Shown: piece by piece, positions 1-4,281 of the stretch
Layout: every line of letters starts with the position of its first letter
Numbering within the stretch: position 1 is the stretch's first letter
Source of the DNA: Candidatus Bipolaricaulota bacterium
Lineage (GTDB): Bacteria > Bipolaricaulota > Bipolaricaulia > RBG-16-55-9
Assembly: GCA_027021605.1 (NCBI GenBank)
Contig: JALUUA010000364.1
Span: 1-5,148 of the forward strand
Direction: 5' to 3'
DNA: 5,148 bases
Translations under genes and position numbers: made by a program
The notes under the pieces: generated by a model
What the model was told of the DNA's origin: nothing
What the model saw: only the letters and a program-made list of their open reading frames with translations
Database searches by the model: none

Positions 1-165
1 GTCGAAGCGGTTATAAGCCTTCACGGGCGCGCCGCTGCGCTCCGGCCCGTACTCCGGGAAGGCCTGCGCGTACTTCCCACACTGGAGGGCCGCCGAGGCG
101 AGCACCTTGGAGACGGTGACCGCCCCCTGACCCCCGCGGCCGTGCCAGCGGATCTCGATCGTCAT
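1..165 (-). CDS. porG: 2-oxoacid:ferredoxin oxidoreductase, gamma subunit (partial, N-terminal 55 residues)
   Basis: Only the first 55 codons are in the window; the gene continues past the left edge. The protein opens MTIEIRWHGRGGQGAVTVSK and continues with a GKYAQAFPEYGPERSGAPV block. GRGGQG near the N-terminus and the FPEYGPERSGAPV segment are signatures of the gamma subunit of pyruvate/2-ketoisovalerate-type ferredoxin oxidoreductases. These cytoplasmic enzymes oxidatively decarboxylate 2-oxoacids to acyl-CoA and reduce ferredoxin. The ATG at 165-163 overlaps the TGA of the preceding flavoprotein gene (ATGA, 4 bp). A GGAGG-type Shine-Dalgarno lies about 8 nt upstream, inside that gene, so translation is probably coupled. 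The delta, alpha and beta subunits would be expected just beyond position 1. The substrate (pyruvate, branched-chain 2-oxoacid or another) cannot be decided from this fragment. Confidence 0.9.
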   Translation of the reverse strand, partial: MTIEIRWHGRGGQGAVTVSKVLASAALQCGKYAQAFPEYGPERSGAPVKAYNRFD

Positions 166-1628
166 CGCCCTTCCCTCCTCTCCCCTCCCCTTGCCCCTCG
201 GGGGTTCGTCTTCACGGGAGGGGCAGGCCCTCGGCGGGCGGGGCGCGATCGGCTCCGGCGGGAGCGGGGTTTGACCAGCGCATCGATGGCTCGGGCGGCC
301 CGCTTGCCGTGCTCGACGGCCTCCACGACCGTGCCGCCGCCGTTTATGCAGTCCCCGCCCGCGAAGATCCCGGGATGAGAGGTCCGGAAGTGCTCGTCCA
401 CCTTCACCACCCCGTTTTCGAGCTCGACCCCCAGGGCTTGGAGGAGGTCGGTGCGGGGCCGTTGGCCGATCGCCCAGATTACGGTGTCGGCAGGGATCGT
501 AAACTCGGTCCCCTCGACGATCTCCGGGCGCGGCCGCCCGTCCTTGGGGTCTTTTACCAAGCGGGTGCGGACGCACTCGACGGCCTCAACGTGCACGTCC
601 CCCAGGAGCTTTACGGGAAGGGTGAGCCACTCGAACCGGACGCCCTCCTCGCGCGCGGCCTCCACCTCGTGGCGGAAGGCGGGCATCTCCGCCTCCGTGC
701 GGCGATACAAGACGGTGACGTGGGGAGCCCCCAAGCGGACGGCCTCGCGGGCGCAGTCGATGGCGGTGTTCCCGCCGCCGACGATCACGACCCGGGGGCC
801 CAAAGGCGGAGGGCTCTTCGCCTTGACCCGCTCGATGAACGCCAGCGAGAGCCAGACGCCCTCTAAGCTCAAAGCCCTCGCCGTCTCCTCCTCGTCCCCG
901 AGGCGGGGGCGAACGTCGCCGTCGAGCCCGACGCCCAGGAAGAGCGCCTCGTGGCGGCGCTCCAGCTCCGCGCGCGGGACGTCCTCGCCGATTCGGGTGT
1001 GGAACTCGAAGTGCACCCCCAGCCGCCGGATCGCCTCGACCTCTTGGGGAAGGGGGTCGATCATCTGCTTGTAGGGGGCAACGGCGGTAACGACCAGCCC
1101 GCCCGGCCCTTCCCGCGCCTCGTAGACCGTGACCTCGTGCCCGAGCTGGGCCAGCTCCGCCGCGCAGGCGAGCCCCGCGGGCCCCGCCCCGATGACCCCG
1201 ACGCTTAAGGGGTTCTTGGGCTTCTTGCGCAGCGGATGGACCACGGCCTTTTCCGCAAAGGCCCGATCCGTGGCGTAGCGCTGCAGGCGGCCGATGGCCA
1301 CCGCCCGCCTGCCCTCGTGAACCAGCACGCAGGCCCCCTCGCACAGCTCCTCGACGGGGCAGACGCGGGCGCAGGTGCCCCCCAACGCGTTGGCCTCGAA
1401 GATCGTCTCCGCGGCGTCCAGCGGGCGGCCCTCCCGGATCTCCCGGATGAACTTCGGGATGTCGATGTGGGTGGGGCAGGCCGCGATGCAGGGGGCGGGT
1501 CTTCCCCTCCCCTCCCTTCCGCCCCTTCCGCACTCCAGGCAGCGGGAGGCTTCCAAGACGGCCTCCTCCTCCGAGAGGGGTGGGCGGATCTCCCGGTAGA
1601 GGTCTGCGGCGGCTGCGGCTGGCGGCAT
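162..1628 (-). CDS. FAD-dependent NAD(P)H oxidoreductase with N-terminal Fe-S domain, PreT/DPYD and GltD-like
   Basis: The 488-residue product is a soluble iron-sulfur flavoprotein expected to pass electrons between NAD(P)H and an Fe-S partner. The N-terminal domain (about 1-130) has cysteines at 30, 33, 47 and 51, then 90, 96 and 100, with Gln116 in GRLQRYATD. From Cys51 on, the spacing matches the two N-terminal [4Fe-4S] sites of dihydropyrimidine dehydrogenase, including the Gln ligand (family numbering from memory). FAD binding: GVIGAGPAG at 144-152. NAD(P) binding: VIVGGGNTAID at 281-291, followed by VLYRRTEAEMPA. Closing flavin motif: IFAGGDC at 421-427. ATG 1628 is chosen because GGAGGAGGGAGG lies just upstream; a GTG start at 1694 has no such site. 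The gene overlaps porG by 4 bp, which suggests a dedicated electron-transfer subunit of the 2-oxoacid oxidoreductase, although PreA or glutamate synthase are the usual partners of relatives. Odd points are a 13-residue Gly/Arg-rich loop between Cys33 and Cys47 and a basic tail after about residue 453. Family is firm; partner and cofactor choice are inferred. Confidence 0.9.
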   Translation of the reverse strand: MPPAAAAADLYREIRPPLSEEEAVLEASRCLECGRGGREGRGRPAPCIAACPTHIDIPKFIREIREGRPLDAAETIFEANALGGTCARVCPVEELCEGACVLVHEGRRAVAIGRLQRYATDRAFAEKAVVHPLRKKPKNPLSVGVIGAGPAGLACAAELAQLGHEVTVYEAREGPGGLVVTAVAPYKQMIDPLPQEVEAIRRLGVHFEFHTRIGEDVPRAELERRHEALFLGVGLDGDVRPRLGDEEETARALSLEGVWLSLAFIERVKAKSPPPLGPRVVIVGGGNTAIDCAREAVRLGAPHVTVLYRRTEAEMPAFRHEVEAAREEGVRFEWLTLPVKLLGDVHVEAVECVRTRLVKDPKDGRPRPEIVEGTEFTIPADTVIWAIGQRPRTDLLQALGVELENGVVKVDEHFRTSHPGIFAGGDCINGGGTVVEAVEHGKRAARAIDALVKPRSRRSRSRPARRGPAPPVKTNPRGARGGERREGR

Positions 1629-1630
1629 GG

Positions 1631-1642
1631 CCTCCCTCCTCC
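1631..1642 (-). promoter_or_regulatory. Ribosome binding site of the flavoprotein gene
   Basis: Read on the minus strand this is GGAGGAGGGAGG, ending 2 nt before ATG 1628. It contains GGAGG and GGAGGG cores, and those further upstream are at usable spacing. It decides the start at 1628 over the longer reading frame beginning with GTG at 1694, whose extra 22 residues are low-complexity and have no upstream Shine-Dalgarno. Confidence 0.75.
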
Positions 1643-1650
1643 GCTTTGCT

Positions 1651-1677
1651 CGGGGGTCGCCCGCGGCCCCCGGAGGG
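1651..1677 (-). other. GC-rich foldable leader before the flavoprotein gene
   Basis: On the minus strand CGGGGG (1672-1667) and CCCCCG (1656-1651) can form a 6-bp stem with a 10-nt loop. Immediately 5' of it, CCCTCC (1677-1672) is complementary to GGAGGG (1639-1634) in the ribosome binding site, which could enclose the inner hairpin and hide the Shine-Dalgarno. There is no following U-run, so it is not an intrinsic terminator. In a GC-rich genome such pairing may be chance. Confidence 0.3.
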
Positions 1678-1708
1678 TAACCGCTAGCGATCACCGCTCA
1701 CAGTGGCC

Positions 1709-1737
1709 ATTCTATGCGGACTTCCGCCGCCTGTCGG
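1709..1737 (-). promoter_or_regulatory. Candidate sigma70-type promoter for the flavoprotein-porG operon
   Basis: On the minus strand a -35-like CCGACA (1737-1732, 4 of 6 matches to TTGACA) is followed after exactly 17 nt by TAGAAT (1714-1709, 5 of 6 matches to TATAAT). Transcription would start near 1702, giving a leader of about 74 nt. It starts about 9 bp after the hypB stop codon, in the only sizeable gap between two otherwise overlapping gene blocks, so it probably makes the flavoprotein and porG a separate transcription unit. Read-through from hypB remains possible, since no terminator is visible. Confidence 0.5.
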
Positions 1738-1746
1738 TAAGAAGCC

Positions 1747-2436
1747 TCACGGGGAAGTGTTGGCTTTCTCACACCCCCGCAGCAGCCACGCCCCCCACTC
1801 CGCCACCCCCTCCCCGGTGCGGCAGGAGACCTCAAACAGAGGGGCCTCCGTAAGCGCCCTCACGTGCCGTACGAACTCGGGGCGGTCGAACCCGGAAAGC
1901 CCCATGAGGTCGATCTTGTTGAGGACAACGGCGTCGCTCTTGGCGAAGATCTCCGGGTACTTCCGGGGCTTGTCGTGCCCCTCGGCGGCGCTCACCAGGC
2001 AGACCGTGAGGTCCTCGCCCAAGTCCCAGTGGGTGGGACAGATGAGATTGCCGACGTTCTCGATGAGGAGCAAATCTAAGTTCTCTAAGTTGATCTGATG
2101 GAGGGCCTGCTCGACCATGGAGGCGTCCAGGTGGCACTGGCCGCCCGTGTTGATCTGGACCGCGTCGTGGGCGCCGGCTTCCAGCACTCGTTCGGCGTCC
2201 AGGCTGCCCGCGATGTCCCCCTCCAGCACGCCCACCCGCGCTCGGCCCCTAAGGCGCTCGATCGTCCGCGCGATGAGCGAGGTCTTCCCCGCCCCCGGCG
2301 AGCCGATCACGTTGACCACAAACACCCCTGCAGCTCGAAATCTCCGACGCAGGGACTCGGCCACCGCGTCGTTGCCCGCCAGCGCGCTCTGCAAGACCTT
2401 GACGACCTTAACCCGGTGGGCTTCTCCCCCGCTCAT
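1747..2436 (-). CDS. hypB: Hydrogenase nickel incorporation GTPase HypB
   Basis: This 229-residue cytoplasmic GTPase works with HypA to insert nickel into the large subunit of [NiFe]-hydrogenases. Visible motifs are the P-loop GSPGAGKTS (45-53), the HypB-specific block QINTGGQCHLDA with Cys101 and His102 at the intersubunit metal site, ENVGNLICP (126-134) with Cys133, NKID (173-176) for guanine recognition, and SCRTGEG (204-210). The N-terminus has neither the CxxCGC nickel site of the E. coli type nor a histidine-rich storage stretch, so this is the short, catalytic-core form. ATG 2436 is chosen because it overlaps the hypA stop (ATGA) and has an AGGTGG-like Shine-Dalgarno. The reading frame stays open 23 codons further upstream into hypA, but that extension is Gly/Arg-rich and unlike HypB. 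It is the last gene of the block. Confidence 0.96.
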   Translation of the reverse strand: MSGGEAHRVKVVKVLQSALAGNDAVAESLRRRFRAAGVFVVNVIGSPGAGKTSLIARTIERLRGRARVGVLEGDIAGSLDAERVLEAGAHDAVQINTGGQCHLDASMVEQALHQINLENLDLLLIENVGNLICPTHWDLGEDLTVCLVSAAEGHDKPRKYPEIFAKSDAVVLNKIDLMGLSGFDRPEFVRHVRALTEAPLFEVSCRTGEGVAEWGAWLLRGCEKANTSP

Positions 2437-2780
2437 ACTTCCACCTCGATGTCCTCGACCCGCAGCTCGTCCCCCGCGTCCACGAGCTTCCCCAGCCGAC
2501 CGCACCCGGGGCAGCGCCAGTCACCGACCGAGGGGGCGTAGTCCGCATCGCATTCATGGCAGCGAAAGCGCATGGGCTCCCGGCGAAATCGCAGCTCCGC
2601 GCCGGAGGCCAAGCCCTCCCAACCCGCCAAGCGCTCGAAGTGGAACCGCAGCGCCCCTTCGTTGATGTGGGAGTTCTCCCCCAGCGCGAGGTGCACCGCT
2701 AGGACCCTTCGGGCCCCGGCCTTTCGGGCCTCGGCCTCCACGAGCTGTAGGAGCTGCGCCGCAACGGCTAGCTCATGCAC
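2433..2780 (-). CDS. hypA: Hydrogenase nickel metallochaperone HypA
   Basis: The product is 115 residues, the usual HypA length. The mature N-terminus MHEL supplies the conserved nickel-binding His2 and Glu3. A zinc-binding domain is formed by CHEC (Cys74, Cys77) and CPGC (Cys90, Cys93). HypA receives nickel and hands it, with HypB, to the hydrogenase large-subunit precursor. The start is GTG at 2780-2778: only this frame gives MHE, and GGAGG at 2792-2788 sits 7 nt upstream. An ATG at 2776-2774 is out of frame and meets a stop after two codons. The gene overlaps the protease gene by 8 bp and hypB by 4 bp. The helical region LGENSHINEGALRFHFERLA is somewhat divergent from the common GELS-type sequence but keeps its pattern. 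Confidence 0.95.
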   Translation of the reverse strand: MHELAVAAQLLQLVEAEARKAGARRVLAVHLALGENSHINEGALRFHFERLAGWEGLASGAELRFRREPMRFRCHECDADYAPSVGDWRCPGCGRLGKLVDAGDELRVEDIEVEV

Positions 2781-3228
2781 GCAGATCCCTCCGGATCGAT
2801 TCTACCGCCCGGGGGATGGCTTGGGCGACCTCCGGCGTCGGGTCCGCGCCCGGCGCGAAGCAGCGCCCCTCGATCCCGTAGACGAGGAGGCGCGGGGGCA
2901 GCTTCCCCAAGGCGCGGGCCAGCTCGATCGCCTCCGCCAGTCCGATTCCGTGGGTGGAGAGGCCCCACTCGAGGGTCGCGGGCAAGGGGGTGGAGTGGGC
3001 CTCGAAGCGCCTCACGGTGCCCGGAGGGGCCCCCGAGCGCATCGCGTCTATGACGACGACGGGGGCGTATCCCTCCCACAGGGCGAGGAGGGCCGTGGGG
3101 TCCCCCTCGTGCTCGCGGATCTCGGTGTCCGGGGGCGTCAAATCGCGGAGACGGCGGGCGACGAGGAGCCCCACCGCGTCGTCCCCTTGGGCAGAGCTGC
3201 CCAGGCCGATTACGAGCCCTCGGGTCAT
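2773..3228 (-). CDS. Hydrogenase maturation protease, peptidase M52 (HybD/HyaD/HycI-type)
   Basis: This 151-residue endopeptidase would cleave the C-terminal extension of a [NiFe]-hydrogenase large subunit after nickel insertion. The N-terminal motif GLGSSAQGDDAVG (8-20) matches the family G-x-G-N-x(4)-D-[DE]-G-x-G pattern with Ser at the usual Asn. Probable nickel-sensing ligands are Asp17, Asp61 in VVVIDAM and His93 in STHGIGLAEA, which line up with Glu16, Asp62 and His93 of E. coli HybD (family knowledge from memory). The C-terminal part carries VYGIEG (116-121), also usual here. ATG 3228 overlaps the methyltransferase stop (ATGA). An upstream-open frame to 3432 is only overlap with that gene. 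No strong Shine-Dalgarno is close, so translation probably depends on coupling. The protease is usually specific for one hydrogenase, which is not in the window, so no subtype symbol is given. Confidence 0.93.
   Translation of the reverse strand: MTRGLVIGLGSSAQGDDAVGLLVARRLRDLTPPDTEIREHEGDPTALLALWEGYAPVVVIDAMRSGAPPGTVRRFEAHSTPLPATLEWGLSTHGIGLAEAIELARALGKLPPRLLVYGIEGRCFAPGADPTPEVAQAIPRAVESIRRDLRA
2788..2792 (-). promoter_or_regulatory. Ribosome binding site of hypA, supports a GTG start
   Basis: GGAGG on the minus strand, 7 nt before GTG 2780 and inside the end of the protease gene. It supports GTG initiation for hypA, consistent with the need for His at residue 2. Confidence 0.7.
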
Positions 3229-3989
3229 GGATGGGGGGACGGCCTCTCCGCCTCCGCCACAAGCACCAGCCGCGGGGCCTCCCAGCTCCAGGGGTCCCCC
3301 TGAAGAGTGCCGTAGCGGCCGAGCACCTTGAGGCCCGCCTGCGAAAAGAGTTCGATCAGCTCGCGCAGGGTGAAGAGTCGAAGGGAGCTCGTGTACTCCT
3401 TGCGGCGGCCGTCCGGGTAGACTTTCACCCAACGAGTCTCGATGCGGTCCCGCTCTGCGATGAAGGCGCGCTCCTCCAAAGCCAAAAAGTCGGGGAACTC
3501 GTGCCAGTCGTGAGCCTGAAAGCGGCGGACGAGCCCGTCGCGGTTGGCCATCTCCAGCAGGAAGCGTCCGCCCGGCTTGAGACTCCTGCGGACCTCTTGG
3601 AGCACCCGGAGGTGATCGCTCTCGTCCTCGAAGTAGCCAAAGCTCGTAAAGAGGTTTACCACGGCGTCGAATGCCTCCTTAAAGGGGAGCGCCCGCATAT
3701 CCCCTTGCACGAACCGGACCTCAAGCCCTCGTTCAGCGGCCTTAGCACGCCCCCGCTTCAGGTAGGCAGACGAGAGGTCGAGGCCCACGACGCGGAAGCC
3801 CCGCTGAGCCAAGGGCAGCGCGAATCGTCCGGACCCGCAGGCCAGATCCAAAATCCGCGCACCGGGCTCGATTCCCAGAAGCTCGATGAGGGGATCGCAG
3901 AACTCCTCGGCCCGCTGCCAGGCTTTCTCTGAGAACATCACCTCGCCCATCTCCTCGTCAAAGAAGCGCTCCCACCACTCCTCGGGCAT
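3225..3989 (-). CDS. Class I SAM-dependent methyltransferase of unknown substrate, first gene of the hyp operon
   Basis: The product of 254 residues has a complete Rossmann-type methyltransferase core: motif I LDLACGSGR (47-55), the acidic loop GLDLS (69-73), QGDM (95-98), FDAVVNLFTSFGYF (107-120) as motif IV region, and the GGRFLLE strand (140-146). The N-terminal segment EEWWERFFDEEMGEVMF is Trp/Phe and acid-rich and resembles the lead-in of many small-molecule methyltransferases. A C-terminal region of beta character (about 170-245) probably forms a substrate cap. No signal peptide or membrane segment is seen. ATG 3989 is chosen because AGGAGG lies 6 nt upstream; an ATG at 4022 would overlap the likely -10 box. 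It is the first gene of the hyp block and overlaps the protease gene by 4 bp. Substrate is unknown; a link to hydrogenase maturation rests on gene position only. Confidence 0.9.
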   Translation of the reverse strand: MPEEWWERFFDEEMGEVMFSEKAWQRAEEFCDPLIELLGIEPGARILDLACGSGRFALPLAQRGFRVVGLDLSSAYLKRGRAKAAERGLEVRFVQGDMRALPFKEAFDAVVNLFTSFGYFEDESDHLRVLQEVRRSLKPGGRFLLEMANRDGLVRRFQAHDWHEFPDFLALEERAFIAERDRIETRWVKVYPDGRRKEYTSSLRLFTLRELIELFSQAGLKVLGRYGTLQGDPWSWEAPRLVLVAEAERPSPHP

Positions 3990-3995
3990 GAGCGT

Positions 3996-4001
3996 CCTCC
4001 T
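3996..4001 (-). promoter_or_regulatory. Ribosome binding site of the methyltransferase gene
   Basis: A perfect AGGAGG on the minus strand, 6 nt before ATG 3989. It selects this start over ATG 4022, which would add 11 residues. Confidence 0.85.
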
Positions 4002-4020
4002 GCTTGAGTAGGGTTGAGGC

Positions 4021-4049
4021 ATTGTACCTCTACTGCATGGGTGATTCTA
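4021..4049 (-). promoter_or_regulatory. Candidate promoter of the methyltransferase-protease-hypA-hypB operon
   Basis: TACAAT (4026-4021 on the minus strand) matches five of six bases of the -10 consensus. The hexamer 17 nt upstream, TAGAAT (4049-4044), is a poor -35 (3 of 6). Transcription would start near 4014 and give a leader of about 25 nt ending in AGGAGG and ATG 3989. TAGAAT itself resembles a -10 box, but I found no -35 at proper spacing for it. The weak -35 would fit an activated promoter, but no activator site is recognised. Confidence 0.45.
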
Positions 4050-4155
4050 CCGACTTCGTTGCTTTCGGAAGCGGGAGGGACCTTGGCTCCCCTCCGCCGT
4101 GCTCCCGCCGGGGCCGATGATTCGCTTCGAGGGGCTTTGCGGAGATGGGGTTGGA
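4050..4155. other. Intergenic stretch without a gene; one GC-rich inverted repeat
   Basis: No credible coding frame is seen. The plus-strand segments GCGGGAGGG (4071-4079) and CCCTCCGC (4090-4097) can pair with one bulged base around a 10-nt loop. It has no T-run on either side, lies upstream of the predicted left-facing start site and does not resemble a riboswitch class that I know. The remaining bases separate the two divergent promoters. Confidence 0.35.
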
Positions 4156-4158
4156 GGC

Positions 4159-4187
4159 TTGACAAGCCGGCAAAGCGTGGCTAGACT
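4159..4187 (+). promoter_or_regulatory. tRNA-Arg promoter (TTGACA-17-TAGACT)
   Basis: A perfect -35 TTGACA (4159-4164) is followed after 17 nt by TAGACT (4182-4187), 4 of 6 matches to the -10 consensus. Predicted initiation is near 4194, about 6 nt before the tRNA 5' end, which suits a short leader removed by RNase P. The -35 box sits in a 13-bp dyad, GGCTTG-A-CAAGCC (4156-4168). Confidence 0.8.
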
Positions 4188-4199
4188 ATGAACTGCCGT

Positions 4200-4275
4200 G
4201 CGCCCGTAGCTCAGTGGATAGAGCGCTGGCCTCCGGAGCCAGAGGTCGCAGGTTCAAATCCTGCCGGGCGTACCA
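4200..4275 (+). tRNA. tRNA-Arg, anticodon CCG (reads CGG)
   Basis: The complete cloverleaf is visible. Acceptor stem is 4200-4206 with 4265-4271, with six Watson-Crick pairs and a G1-U72 wobble. The D arm is 4209-4224 (GCTC/GAGC), the anticodon stem CTGGC/GCCAG with loop CTCCGGA (4231-4237) and anticodon CCG at 4233-4235, a 5-nt variable loop, and the T arm GCAGG/CCTGC with loop TTCAAAT. The discriminator is A4272 and CCA is encoded (4273-4275). Arginine identity is supported by A20 in the D loop (4218) and C35 in the anticodon. The gene stands alone and converges with the CoA-transferase gene, 6 bp from that gene's stop codon; no terminator is visible between them. Confidence 0.97.
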
Positions 4276-4281
4276 CCTCCG

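Noticed and set aside
1651..1672. GC-rich hairpin as a hypB terminator
   Set aside because: There is no U-run after the stem on the minus strand, and it lies after the predicted promoter of the next operon.
1629..1694. Longer start (GTG 1694) for the flavoprotein
   Set aside because: The extra 22 residues are low-complexity, there is no Shine-Dalgarno before the GTG, and ATG 1628 has a very strong one. The stretch also holds the likely leader.
309..1853. Several long open frames on the plus strand and a 315-residue minus frame at 1533-586
   Set aside because: They run opposite to or out of frame with the flavoprotein, have Arg/Gly/Pro/Ser-rich low-complexity translations and show no family motif. 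Long shadow frames are expected at this G+C.
3229..3432. N-terminal extension of the protease up to 3432
   Set aside because: It lies wholly inside the methyltransferase in another frame, and the M52 motif starts at once after ATG 3228, as in all family members.
3990..4022. ATG 4022 as the methyltransferase start
   Set aside because: It overlaps the likely -10 box TACAAT, has only a weak GAGG nearby, and ATG 3989 has AGGAGG at 6-nt spacing.
4071..4097. Riboswitch or terminator at the intergenic inverted repeat
   Set aside because: No T-run on either side, no known aptamer consensus, and it lies upstream of the predicted transcription start of the hyp operon.
3938..4165. 75-residue minus frame in the intergenic region upstream of the methyltransferase
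   Set aside because: No Shine-Dalgarno, no recognisable sequence, and it covers the predicted promoter and methyltransferase start.
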